A stretch of 49,012 nt of DNA from Candidatus Zixiibacteriota bacterium (GTDB lineage: Bacteria > Zixibacteria > MSB-5A5 > UBA10806 > 4484-95), in NCBI GenBank assembly GCA_024231855.1, contig JAAEQD010000360.1:1-49012 (forward strand). Reading direction: 5' to 3'. The notes beneath the pieces were generated by a model that was given only the letters and a program-made list of their open reading frames with translations, was not told the origin of the DNA and ran no database searches. Each line of letters begins with the position of its first letter. Position 1 is the first letter of the stretch. Positions 29,201 to 36,543 of the stretch are shown piece after piece. A program made the position numbers and the translations under genes.

Positions 29201-29337
29201 TCAAAATTCTTCGTCTGAATATAATGCCACTCGTAGGCTTTATACTGAACCTTGTTCTGCCCAAAATACTCGACTTGAGCGCCGGCAGAAGCGGCCAAAA
29301 GCAATATAACCGCCAATAAAAACGCTATTTTATTCAT
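26233..29337 (-). CDS. Peptidase-MA-like metalloprotease fused to TolB/PD40 propeller and outer-membrane barrel
   Basis: 1034 residues from the ATG at 29337, chosen because a signal peptide (1-20, ending AGAQ) follows directly. Residues ~20-290 look like a peptidase-MA-type domain: HELTH (136-140) and WLAEGYAEY with Glu170 as third zinc ligand. Residues ~300-620 carry at least six PD40/WD40-like repeats (FSPDGTKIAFASDR, WSPDGDKIAVS), as in TolB. The remaining ~350 residues are rich in amphipathic strands and end YFSFGANY, resembling a surface-antigen/BamA-type barrel. The protein would thus be anchored in the outer membrane with protease and propeller in the periplasm or outside. The gene is 72 bp downstream of murA and may be co-transcribed. 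Confidence 0.85.
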   Translation of the reverse strand: MNKIAFLLAVILLLAASAGAQVEYFGQNKVQYKAYEWHYIQTKNFDIYFDKGQDSLAYFTADVLENSHNAVADELNHELTSRVPVILYSSPNDFQQTNVTPGLLPEGVGGFTEVFKTRVVVPFDGSYENFRHVLHHELTHAVSFNLLYENAIGSLLSKQALFSQPLWLAEGYAEYSSRKGWTYDADMHVRDAIIEGYLPPLPALFGLLNYKAGHAAIIYIAETYGEQKISEINNKGKVLLTIDRAVDAALGTDLEKISKDWQRELRRIYWPELTKRQTAGEIGKMMTDHQKDGSMINMNPIWSPKKDRIAITSDRSSPQDGFSDRFTDIFVISAIDGSKLDKLVSAEKSGDLESLHSYFSGMSWSPDGENLVFVSKSHGEDALFFVNADTKEIYKKFRSGISGLQSPNWSTTNDKVVVTGRTDGYSDLYIYDLNTDKFTRLFHDKYDDVEPDFSPDGTKIAFASDRPVSESEADTSFIYGTYNVFIYDINTKEIQAITNDDTKSWSPDYSPDGNFLAYSSYRNGISNIYIRDFTTGEDFPVTNVISGVFSPSWSPDGDKIAVSVYNYYGYDVAVVKDIKPIVDGELEPTTFKVTGRLYPEKEPIVEMEEEDQPKQQVKADYSAYIFKAGLDVAQERTDSQEENPDEVTDLALAEPEDTLEYLMPDGSFVKKRYSPKFSPELVAGGFSYDNFYGLRGQSYISISDMMGNHNFLIMTDMFNSLDQANVQVFYNYLAKRFDYTLGVFHFKRTYWNDYNLHFFSDRVYGVAGSASYPFSRFSRLDLNLSQVTIDREEFKIPATQNTTNLFIGSVSYISDGVVWGIVGPVYGQRYKFSVEQSLKAVNSGLAYTSFEMDYRKYFHFGREYNFAFRFASGASFGEDARKYNLGGTSYWIDPRQRAIDVYSEKEIYVNKLVVPLRGYNYFEVSGEKYVLMNMELRFPFIDYFKMRWPLGMTLAQVKGSIFWDVGAAFDVVNDFKLFDEQVGFPKLGTLKSGVGFSAQINLGIFVLRYDSAWKTDLDTIAGHPEHYFSFGANY

Positions 29338-29409
29338 ATCTAACGACCTTTCTTCTATGTCCTTACGTTTATTAACAAGGCTCAAGGTTCTGTTGTTCCA
29401 AAGTATATA

Positions 29410-30672
29410 TTACACTTGTTGTCTTTTTATATCGGCTCCTAATTCCTGAAGTTTTGCTTCTATTTTTTCATACCCTCTATCGATATGATAAATTCTTAGT
29501 ATTTCTGACTTTCTACCGGCGGCCAGGGCGGCCACAACCAAACCGGCGCCGGCCCGTATATCAGAGGCCATTATCGATGTTCCTTTTAATTTTTTTACAC
29601 CGGTGATAGCCGCTTCTTGACCGGCTATCTTAATATCCGCGCCAAGACGAGCCAACTCCATTACATGGGTAAACCTGTCTGTAAAGACCGTTTCCTGGAT
29701 ATGCGATATCCCCTCGGCGACACAACACATGGCCATAATAGATGCTTGTAGGTCGGTGGGAAAGCCCGGATAGGGAAATGTAGTCAGGTTGATAGCGCCC
29801 ATTGACCCGGGCCGGCTGACTCTGATTCCGCTTTTATAAAATTTAAAATCCAGACCGGCATTCCTCAATTTGGCCACTACGATTCCCATATAGCTCTCGC
29901 ATCTTGGCTTTACCATAATATCGCCGCCGGTGATTCCCGCGGCCATCATAAAAGTCCCGGCTTCCAGGCGGTCGGGCATCACACTATATTCGATCGGTTT
30001 CAGGCTTTTCACGCCCTCGATTTCGATAATCGTACTTCCCACGCCTGTGATTTTGGCCCCGGCGAGAATTAGAAACCGCGCTACATCGACAACCTCTGGA
30101 TCGCAGGCGGCATTGATAATAGTAGTTTTACCTTTTGCCAGGCAAGCCGCCATCATCACGTTTTCAGTCCCGGTATGTGAGGGTTTATCGAAATGAATCA
30201 CCGTGCCCCGCAGCGAACCGACTTTAGCGCTTACATACCCGCCTTCATCGACTATTTTCGCGCCCAGCGCGGCAAAGGCTTTCAAATGGTAATCGACCGG
30301 CCGCGGCCCCAACACGCATCCCCCGGGAAGAGATACCCTGGCTTTTTTCAATCGGGCCAGAAGCGGACCCATCACCAAAAACGAGGCTCTCATCTTGCGG
30401 ACGAGATCATAAGGCGCCTCATGATTGTTGAGGTTTGAAGCATCCAGGCCAACTATATGCTCTTCTTTATCCCACACTGTTTTGACACCAAGATGCTTTA
30501 AAACGTTTAACACGGTACCGATATCGGCCAAATTTGGGACGTTTTTAACAACTGTTTCGCCCTTTTCGATCAATAGACCAGCTATCAGTATAGGCAATGC
30601 CGCGTTTTTGGAACCTGAAATATTAACGGTTCCCTGAAGTTTCCTTCCTCCACGTACAATAAATTTATCCAT
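29410..30672 (-). CDS. murA: UDP-N-acetylglucosamine 1-carboxyvinyltransferase
   Basis: 420 residues, the usual MurA length. The N-terminus MDKFIVRGGRKLQGTVNISGSKNAALP and the active-site loop GGCVLGPRPVDYHL (Cys119) are diagnostic. Late motifs GFPTDLQA and DIRAGAGLVVAALAA complete the fold. It transfers enolpyruvate from PEP to UDP-GlcNAc, the first committed step of peptidoglycan synthesis, in the cytoplasm. The retained Cys predicts fosfomycin sensitivity (family knowledge). AGGAG precedes the ATG, and a consensus promoter lies ~80 bases upstream, overlapping the divergent lpxH-like promoter. Confidence 0.97.
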   Translation of the reverse strand: MDKFIVRGGRKLQGTVNISGSKNAALPILIAGLLIEKGETVVKNVPNLADIGTVLNVLKHLGVKTVWDKEEHIVGLDASNLNNHEAPYDLVRKMRASFLVMGPLLARLKKARVSLPGGCVLGPRPVDYHLKAFAALGAKIVDEGGYVSAKVGSLRGTVIHFDKPSHTGTENVMMAACLAKGKTTIINAACDPEVVDVARFLILAGAKITGVGSTIIEIEGVKSLKPIEYSVMPDRLEAGTFMMAAGITGGDIMVKPRCESYMGIVVAKLRNAGLDFKFYKSGIRVSRPGSMGAINLTTFPYPGFPTDLQASIMAMCCVAEGISHIQETVFTDRFTHVMELARLGADIKIAGQEAAITGVKKLKGTSIMASDIRAGAGLVVAALAAGRKSEILRIYHIDRGYEKIEAKLQELGADIKRQQV

Positions 30673-30732
30673 AACACTCCTGCTCCCGGTAATAGTTTAT
30701 ACGGCCCGAAACCATATTTTGATTCTAAAAAC

Positions 30733-30761
30733 TTGCCACTTTCGGGCGCATAGATTATACT
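30733..30761 (+). promoter_or_regulatory. Promoter of the lpxH-like gene
   Basis: Plus strand TTGCCA (30733-30738), a 17-base spacer and TATACT (30756-30761). Its -10 shares four bases with the -10 of the murA promoter on the other strand. Confidence 0.65.
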
Positions 30762-30782
30762 TCCGTTAGGGATGCGTGTCAA
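30754..30782 (-). promoter_or_regulatory. Consensus murA promoter
   Basis: Minus strand TTGACA (30777-30782), exactly 17 bases, then TATAAT (30754-30759): a perfect match to the sigma70 consensus. Predicted start near 30747, giving a ~75-base leader. Confidence 0.82.
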
Positions 30783-30800
30783 ACAAACAACCTGGTGATT

Positions 30801-31556
30801 ATGGAAAAAACCTCCGAACAAATTTCAATCTTTCAAAAAGGCAAACCGGTCTATTTCATTTCCGACGCTCATCTGTCGTTTGAAAACGGCCAGATCGAAG
30901 ATAAGCTGGTTAATTTCTTAAATAGCATTATAGGAAAAGCCGGTTACCTGTATATACTCGGCGATCTTTTCGACTTCTGGCTGGAGTATAAGCACGTTGT
31001 GCCCTCAGCCTATCTGAAAACCCTGGCAGCCCTGCTAAAATTAAAGCAAGCAGGTGTCGAGATAGTATATCTGCCGGGTAATCATGATTTCTGGCTGGGC
31101 AATTATCTTCATAAGCAAGTGGGCATCACTCTGGCAGGCGATCAACTCGAAATCGACCATCACGGTAAGAAGATACATCTGTATCATGGCGATGGCCTGG
31201 CCTACGGTGATTATGGCTATAGATTACTAAAGAAGTTATTCCGCTTCAAGCCCAATATCTGGCTCTATAAACTAATGCCGGTAGATTGGGCATATCGATT
31301 GGCTCATCGCACATCGGGGGCTTCACGTGAATATACATCGAAAAAACCCAAAGATTTGCGGGGCTATTACGATTACGCCGCCGAGAAGATTAAATCGGGT
31401 TGCGATGCCGTAATAATGGGGCATACTCATGTTCCGGAGATAAAAAAGCTCGATAACGGATTGTATATCAACACCGGCGACTGGCTCGATCATTTCAGCT
31501 ACGTGGTTTTGGAGAACGGCGAATTCAAATTGGAATATTATAAGGAGAAGGAGTAA
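30801..31556 (+). CDS. lpxH: LpxH-like UDP-2,3-diacylglucosamine diphosphatase (calcineurin-like phosphoesterase)
   Basis: 251 residues from the ATG at 30801; the GTG two codons earlier is part of the presumed ribosome site. The metallophosphoesterase motifs appear in order: FISDAHLSFENG, ILGDLFDFWLEY, LPGNHDFWLGNYL, LYHGDGLAYGDYGY and GHTHVPEI. The DFW after the GDxF motif and HGDGL are characteristic of LpxH, which cleaves UDP-2,3-diacylglucosamine to lipid X in lipid A synthesis at the inner membrane. Divergent from murA, so two envelope precursor enzymes share a control region. Other lpx genes are not in the window. Another UDP-sugar phosphatase cannot be excluded. Confidence 0.85.
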   Translation: MEKTSEQISIFQKGKPVYFISDAHLSFENGQIEDKLVNFLNSIIGKAGYLYILGDLFDFWLEYKHVVPSAYLKTLAALLKLKQAGVEIVYLPGNHDFWLGNYLHKQVGITLAGDQLEIDHHGKKIHLYHGDGLAYGDYGYRLLKKLFRFKPNIWLYKLMPVDWAYRLAHRTSGASREYTSKKPKDLRGYYDYAAEKIKSGCDAVIMGHTHVPEIKKLDNGLYINTGDWLDHFSYVVLENGEFKLEYYKEKE

Positions 31557-31560
31557 TTTA

Positions 31561-31983
31561 ATGCCGTGCCTTGAGCTATCTATTCCGAGGCTGGATTTCG
31601 AAACAAAGCAGGCGCTGAACGCGAGATTAACCGAGGCGTTCGTGGATAATACGAGATTTGACGCCGACATATTCGGCATCCGATATCTTGAATATGATAA
31701 GGATCAGACATCCTCTGGCGGTAAAAAATGGTCCGGCGGCGATGAAAAGCCGTATATTCATTTCGTATTCTACGGTCCCCGTCTTACCCATAATGAAAAA
31801 CAGAAACTGGTTAAAGCGTTTACCGAATCGTATACCGACTGTATAGGTAAATCGAACTGGCAGCCGGTTATATATATAATAGAACTACCTTACGATAATA
31901 TCGGTGTTAAAGGAAGTCTTCTTTCGAAGGCAGATAAAGAGCGTGCAAAAACCGATTTTTATTATAAACTTCCAAAAGATTAA
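31561..31983 (+). CDS. Tautomerase-superfamily protein, paralogue A
   Basis: 140 residues starting MPCLELSIPRLDFETKQALNARLTEAF. Pro2 becomes the N-terminal catalytic proline after Met removal, as in the 4-oxalocrotonate tautomerase superfamily, and two beta-alpha-beta halves can be seen (second half PYIHFVFYGPRLTHNEKQKLVKAFTESY). Length suits a fused two-motif subgroup. It begins four bases after the lpxH-like stop with GGAG upstream, so the two are probably co-transcribed. A close paralogue lies at 32815-33237. Substrate unknown. Confidence 0.72.
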   Translation: MPCLELSIPRLDFETKQALNARLTEAFVDNTRFDADIFGIRYLEYDKDQTSSGGKKWSGGDEKPYIHFVFYGPRLTHNEKQKLVKAFTESYTDCIGKSNWQPVIYIIELPYDNIGVKGSLLSKADKERAKTDFYYKLPKD

Positions 31984-32067
31984 TAGTCTACGTCCTCAAT
32001 CAATATCCGATATTTTACATTAGGAGTTTATAACTGCCAGATGATGCAACATTTTCGCAAATCCTTA

Positions 32068-32097
32068 TTGACAACCATCCTCCGGCCTAACTAATAT
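32068..32097 (+). promoter_or_regulatory. Promoter of the SnoaL-like lipoprotein gene
   Basis: TTGACA (32068-32073), an 18-base spacer and TAATAT (32092-32097) on the plus strand, about 65 bases before the TTG start at 32170. Confidence 0.6.
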
Positions 32098-32169
32098 AAA
32101 TATGTTAGAATAAAATCTCAAAGAAGTGGTTTATCTTGAGTGATTAATAGTCGAATTGGAGGATAGTTT

Positions 32170-32763
32170 TTGGAAAATTCTGGCGTTCTCAAGCTTGGCT
32201 TTATGTCTATACTGTTAACTATTATTCTCTTAAATTGCTCTGGGCAAAATCCGGAACAACTGGTTGAGAAATATGAAACTTTGTATAACAGTCACGATGT
32301 TGAAAAGCTTATGAGCTTATACTCGGATGAAGCCGTTTTCGAAGTCGTTGGCCTGTTTAAGCTCTCTGACACGGAGAAAATAAGGGGTGTCGCGCAATAC
32401 GATTCTGCCCTTGATCTCACTATGACGATCAGTGATATTAAAGTAAGAGGAGATACGGCATTTTTCAAGCTTCAGGAAAACAATGATTGGCTGCATGCGA
32501 TGGAAATTGAAGCGGCATATTATGATCCAGCTTATATTGTATTTCGCAAGAATCTGGTATACCATATCAAAGCTGAAGCCTCGCCTGAAACAATGGAAGC
32601 TTTTAAGACCGCTATGGAAGGATTCTGGCCCTGGGCAAACGAGAACGCGGCGAATAGGCTGGCTGAGATGATACCCGACGGTGAATTCATATATAATGCT
32701 CAGAACGCTGTTAAAGTGGTGAAAATAATTAATGAGTATAAGGCATCAATGAAAAATAAGTAA
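32170..32763 (+). CDS. SnoaL-like (NTF2-fold) lipoprotein
   Basis: 197 residues from a TTG at 32170 with GGAGGA upstream. A hydrophobic N-terminus ends in ILLNCSG, a lipobox-like site with Cys23. The start of the mature part, LVEKYETLYNSHDVEKLMSLYSDEAVFEV, is typical of SnoaL/NTF2-fold proteins, which form a cone-shaped ligand pocket. No catalytic residues can be assigned. It sits between two tautomerase paralogues and has its own promoter. Confidence 0.68.
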   Translation: MENSGVLKLGFMSILLTIILLNCSGQNPEQLVEKYETLYNSHDVEKLMSLYSDEAVFEVVGLFKLSDTEKIRGVAQYDSALDLTMTISDIKVRGDTAFFKLQENNDWLHAMEIEAAYYDPAYIVFRKNLVYHIKAEASPETMEAFKTAMEGFWPWANENAANRLAEMIPDGEFIYNAQNAVKVVKIINEYKASMKNK

Positions 32764-32814
32764 AATAGTTATGTTTTTATACAACAATCTTGACTGACAA
32801 CAGGAGGAATAAAC

Positions 32815-33237
32815 ATGCCATGTCTTGAGATAACTGCACCGAAATTAGATATCGAAACTAAGAAGACATTGTCTGGACGGTTGACCGAGGTGTTTGACAG
32901 AGACACTAAATTCGGCGGCGAAATATTCGGTATACATTATAATGAATATGAAGCCGGCAGCGCTTCCTCCGGCGGTGAAATGTGGGATGGTGAAACCGGT
33001 CGGCCATATCTTCATTTGTTACTCTATATCCCCCGGCTGCAGCGTTCCGAGAAACAAAAACTCGCCGTATCGCTCACAGATACTTTCACCGAATGCATGG
33101 GCAAACCTGATTGGAAACCGGTAATTCATATTTGTGAACATCCGTATGATAACGTAGTCGTGGACGGCAAACTTCTTTCCGATAGCTATGAATCATGTGC
33201 TAAAAGCGAATTCTATTACAAGTTGCCAAATGAATAA
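32815..33237 (+). CDS. Tautomerase-superfamily protein, paralogue B
   Basis: 140 residues starting MPCLEITAPKLDIETKKTLSGRL, same length and layout as the paralogue at 31561. Pro2 is conserved, as are an ASSGG-type loop, the PYLHLLLYIPRL strand and the ending FYYKLPNE. Nucleotide sequences differ clearly, so the duplication is not recent. AGGAGG lies seven bases before the ATG. It may be co-transcribed with the SnoaL-like lipoprotein 51 bp upstream. Function and substrate unknown. Confidence 0.72.
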   Translation: MPCLEITAPKLDIETKKTLSGRLTEVFDRDTKFGGEIFGIHYNEYEAGSASSGGEMWDGETGRPYLHLLLYIPRLQRSEKQKLAVSLTDTFTECMGKPDWKPVIHICEHPYDNVVVDGKLLSDSYESCAKSEFYYKLPNE

Positions 33238-33342
33238 TATTGGGCACGGAATTCGATCTCGATAATAAGTTTTCTTGTTTAAAACGGTCGCTGGACATAG
33301 ATGCGGCAAAAGTTTAAAATAATGAGCTCAGGCCCGATCCGC

Positions 33343-33372
33343 TTGACATTACCATCGCCTATCTCCTAATAT
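33343..33372 (+). promoter_or_regulatory. Promoter of the ABC importer operon (leaderless)
   Basis: TTGACA (33343-33348), an 18-base spacer and TAATAT (33367-33372). The predicted start coincides with the ATG at 33379, and no ribosome site precedes it, so the mRNA would begin at or next to the start codon. Confidence 0.6.
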
Positions 33373-33378
33373 TTTGGC

Positions 33379-34545
33379 ATGATAAAACGATTATTAATAT
33401 TAGCAACTCTATTATTCGCCTGCGGCGGCGACCAGGTAAACAAAACAATCGAATTCTGGCAGTTCTGGACCGATCCCAAAGCCAGACCGGTCATCGAATC
33501 GGTTGTCGATCAATTCGAGAAAGAAAATCCCGGCTGGACAGTTAATGTCACCGATCTAACCTGGGCGGACGGGCACCAGAAAATAGTCGTAGCTTTCGGG
33601 GCCGATAATCCGCCCGATATTCTGGAACTCGGTTCGGACTGGATAGCCGAATTCGCGGCCGGCCACGCGTTGGCCAAAATCGAAATCGACACCTCGAAAT
33701 TCATGCTTACCGAACCGGGCATATTTGAGGGCGATATCTACGCTCAGCCCTGGTTTTTAGCCTCAAGGATTCTTTATTTCAACAAGACGCTTCTGGAAAA
33801 GGCCAAGCTGGATATTCCTGTCGATTGGCAACAACTGCGTGAAGCTTGTTTAAGAATCGACGCCCTCAATGAGGAAATCTCCGGCTTTGGCGCCAACTCG
33901 GCGGAGCCCCATCGGCTCTATAAAAAATTCCTGCCGTTTGTCTGGAGCTCCGGCGGCGATATAATCGAGGATGGTAAAATCCTGATCGATACGCCGGAAG
34001 TGCTGCGAGCGTTAGAGTTTTATTCTGGATTAACCCGTTGCGCTCGAATAGAAACCCAGCGACACCTGGAGGATGCCTTTATCGAAGGCAATATCGGATT
34101 CCTTATATCCGGCGGTTGGTTTCATAAGCGATTGAAGCAAACTCCGCCGAACTTTGAATATCAACTTGTACAGATGATACCCGAGGAAAAAGCCGGTACT
34201 GGATGGTCATTTAGCGGCGGTGAGTATTTGGTGATTCCGTATAAATCCGAGAAGAAGCAAGCCGCCCTTAAATTGATGGAGATGATCACCCGTATCGATA
34301 ATGTCAACGCTTTGTGTGACTCTGTCGGCTTCGGTTATCCACCTCATAAAGCCAATCCGGCGGATTCGTCATCATTACTGTTCAAGCAACTCATGAGCTC
34401 ACGGTCGACACCCGTTCATCCACGCTGGATATATATCGAAACGATTATAGAGAACATGGTTGAGCAAGTCATGCTGGGAGAAATCAGCCCCCGGCAGGCG
34501 ATCAAGGATGCTCAAACCAGCATAAATGAGACTTTAAATCGTTGA
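33379..34545 (+). CDS. ABC sugar-type substrate-binding lipoprotein
   Basis: 388 residues. The N-terminus MIKRLLILATLLFACGG is a lipoprotein signal with Cys15 in a LFAC box. The mature part has the layout of family-1 solute-binding proteins: EFWQFWTDP, VVDQFEKENPGWTV, FGADNPPDILELGSDW and a late GGWF segment followed by GEYLVIPYKSEKKQAALKLM. Such proteins deliver sugars or oligosaccharides to an inner-membrane permease. The next gene starts with TTGA overlapping its stop. The ligand cannot be predicted. No ATPase gene is nearby, so a shared MsmX-type ATPase is likely (inference). Confidence 0.9.
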   Translation: MIKRLLILATLLFACGGDQVNKTIEFWQFWTDPKARPVIESVVDQFEKENPGWTVNVTDLTWADGHQKIVVAFGADNPPDILELGSDWIAEFAAGHALAKIEIDTSKFMLTEPGIFEGDIYAQPWFLASRILYFNKTLLEKAKLDIPVDWQQLREACLRIDALNEEISGFGANSAEPHRLYKKFLPFVWSSGGDIIEDGKILIDTPEVLRALEFYSGLTRCARIETQRHLEDAFIEGNIGFLISGGWFHKRLKQTPPNFEYQLVQMIPEEKAGTGWSFSGGEYLVIPYKSEKKQAALKLMEMITRIDNVNALCDSVGFGYPPHKANPADSSSLLFKQLMSSRSTPVHPRWIYIETIIENMVEQVMLGEISPRQAIKDAQTSINETLNR

Positions 34546-35405
34546 AAAGATTCAATACGGCTATCCTCATTTCGCCCTGGTTTCTGACCCTGTTGATATT
34601 CTGGGCATTCCCGGTTATTTATTCGTTTATACTGTCATTCACCGATTATTCGATCCTGGGCAAAACCTCATTCGTCGGATTAACAAATTTCGTCCGGCTT
34701 TTCAGTGATCCATCATTTTTGCTGGCCTTGAAAAACACGGCGTTTTTCGTATTCGGCACAATTCCTTTCACAACCGCTATAGCCCTGGTTCTGGCGGTCT
34801 TGATCGCGGAGAAAATTCCCGGTCATAAAATATTCCAGGCAGGCTATTTTATCCCATCGATTGCCTCGATGGTGGTAATCGCGCTGATATTCTCAAGCTT
34901 ATACGCTCGTGGAGGTTACCTTCATTTACTGGGTGGTTTTATCGGTATCGATGTGCCCGAGAACGGCTACCTTTTCTCGACCAGTACGGCTTTACCGGCT
35001 ATTATGGTGATGGATATATGGGTGGCAATCGGCTACTATGTACTTCTGTTTTTAGCAGGTATCAAGAGTATCCCCACCGAGATATTCGAGGCCGCCAAAC
35101 TCGATGGCGCCGGTTTCTGGCGTCGGATATTCAGCGTGACCCTGCCTCAGATAACGCCGATTCTGTTGTTCATCCTGGTGATTAACACGATCAGGTCATT
35201 CCAGGTGTTTATCGAAATATACGTGATGACTAAAGGCGGTCCGCTGGGATCGACCTCGACGGTCGTTTATTTCGTATTTAATGAAGGACTGCAGAAATTC
35301 AATATGGGTTATGCATCTGCAGCGGCCTATATACTATTCCTCATAATCCTGCTGTTTTCGCTTCTGCAAATGAAACTGATCTCCCGCAAAGGCGGCACGG
35401 TATGA
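34542..35405 (+). CDS. ABC sugar permease, MalF type
   Basis: 287 residues from a TTG at 34542 that overlaps the stop of the binding-protein gene. Six membrane segments are visible, starting with ILISPWFLTLLIFWAFPVIYSFILSF. The EAA loop that contacts the ATPase reads EIFEAAKLDGAGFWRRIFSVTLPQITP (about residues 190-215), the MalF/UgpA type. It pairs with the MalG-type permease at 35671, from which it is separated by a palindromic repeat insertion. Confidence 0.93.
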   Translation: MKRFNTAILISPWFLTLLIFWAFPVIYSFILSFTDYSILGKTSFVGLTNFVRLFSDPSFLLALKNTAFFVFGTIPFTTAIALVLAVLIAEKIPGHKIFQAGYFIPSIASMVVIALIFSSLYARGGYLHLLGGFIGIDVPENGYLFSTSTALPAIMVMDIWVAIGYYVLLFLAGIKSIPTEIFEAAKLDGAGFWRRIFSVTLPQITPILLFILVINTIRSFQVFIEIYVMTKGGPLGSTSTVVYFVFNEGLQKFNMGYASAAAYILFLIILLFSLLQMKLISRKGGTV

Positions 35406-35670
35406 GAGGCAAATGCAATTATATCCGTCCGGAAGGAAGGAACGACATCCTGGCGTTGGTGACACCTTCCCCTTCCCCTGGATTCCCGATCAAGCCGGGA
35501 ATGACAATGGCTTTGCCATTGTATTATGTTTTAACAGCGCAAAAAGCACTGTCATTCCCGCGAAAGCGGGAATCTATACGCTGCACTAAGGAAGTCCTTA
35601 CCCTGCTACTACTATTCCGAGTTATCGGGTGGCCTCACACGACAACATTGATGCGCCAGGATAAGACCCC
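35406..35670. repeat. Palindromic repeat insertion between the two permease genes
   Basis: 265 bp with no credible gene. It holds two related palindromes in opposite orientation: GATTCCCG...CGGGAATGACA at about 35480-35506 and TGTCATTCCCGCGAAAGCGGGAATC at about 35550-35574 (key arms ATTCCCG/CGGGAAT), plus a third hairpin CAATGG/CCATTG at 35505-35521. The ATTCCCGC...GCGGGAAT core is the widespread REP/dRS3-like type. An apparent 90-codon frame across it (FPRKRES, FPIKPGMT) is the usual translation of this repeat and is not a gene. Confidence 0.82.
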
Positions 35671-36489
35671 ATGAAAACCAAAGCAATTAAAGTATCGCTT
35701 TCGATTACGCTGGCCATCGTCATGATTGGCATGATGTTTCCGCTAATCTACATGGTTGTAACATCGCTGAAGGATATCACCTCATTCAGCGGCGTGACCG
35801 GTATTTTTAAAGGCACGCTGACATTCGACAACTATATTGAGATGTTCTCCCGCGACGGGATCGCCCGGTTTTTTGTCAATAGCCTGATCGTCGCAATAAT
35901 CGTGACGGTCGGCAATATCGTATTCTGCCTGATGAGCGGCTACGCGCTGGCCCGCCGGAAATTTATCGGCAACAAGATGTTGTTTATCGCCGCAACCGCT
36001 GTCTTGATGATACCGCAGCATGTGGTGATTATCCCGGTCTATATCCTGATTAGCAAGATCGGCATGCACAACACTTACTGGGCGCTGATCCTTCCCTGGC
36101 TGGTCAATCCATTGGGCATTTTCCTGATGAGGCAGTATATCGCCAATCTTCCCGAAGATTGCGAACAGGCCGCCCGTATAGACGGCGCCGGCGAGTTCAC
36201 GATCCTCTTCCGAATCGTGATGCCTCTATGCAAACCGGCCCTGGCTGTTTTGGCGGTGCAGGTGTTCCTCACCAACTGGAACTCGTTTCTCTACCCGTTT
36301 ATCCTGACCTCCTCCCCCGATCTATACACCCTCCCGGTCGGCCTGGCGATGATACAGGGCCTCCAGCAGATAAACCTCGGCCAACTGATGGCCGGCTCGA
36401 CAATCGCGGCTTTACCGGTGATAATAGTATTCCTGTTCTTCCAGCGTCATATAACCGAGGGTATAACGGCAGGGGCGTTGAAAGGGTAG
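35671..36489 (+). CDS. ABC sugar permease, MalG type
   Basis: 272 residues with six membrane segments. The EAA loop is CEQAARIDGAGEFTILFRIVMPLCKPAL (about residues 165-192), followed by a WNSFLYPFILT segment, both characteristic of MalG/UgpE-type permeases. It forms the membrane pore with the MalF-type protein encoded upstream. A 265-bp repeat-bearing insertion separates the two genes, so its expression may depend on readthrough of several hairpins. No ribosome site is obvious before the ATG at 35671. Confidence 0.93.
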   Translation: MKTKAIKVSLSITLAIVMIGMMFPLIYMVVTSLKDITSFSGVTGIFKGTLTFDNYIEMFSRDGIARFFVNSLIVAIIVTVGNIVFCLMSGYALARRKFIGNKMLFIAATAVLMIPQHVVIIPVYILISKIGMHNTYWALILPWLVNPLGIFLMRQYIANLPEDCEQAARIDGAGEFTILFRIVMPLCKPALAVLAVQVFLTNWNSFLYPFILTSSPDLYTLPVGLAMIQGLQQINLGQLMAGSTIAALPVIIVFLFFQRHITEGITAGALKG

Positions 36490-36543
36490 GGATCGGCTAG
36501 AACATCAAGGGCTTTTAAAATATTAGCAAATAAGGACAGCAAA

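Noticed and set aside
35402..35674. 90-codon plus-strand frame between the two ABC permease genes
   Set aside because: Its translation (FPIKPGMT, FPRKRES) is the usual product of reading through ATTCCCG/CGGGAAT palindromic repeats; it has no protein-like domain.
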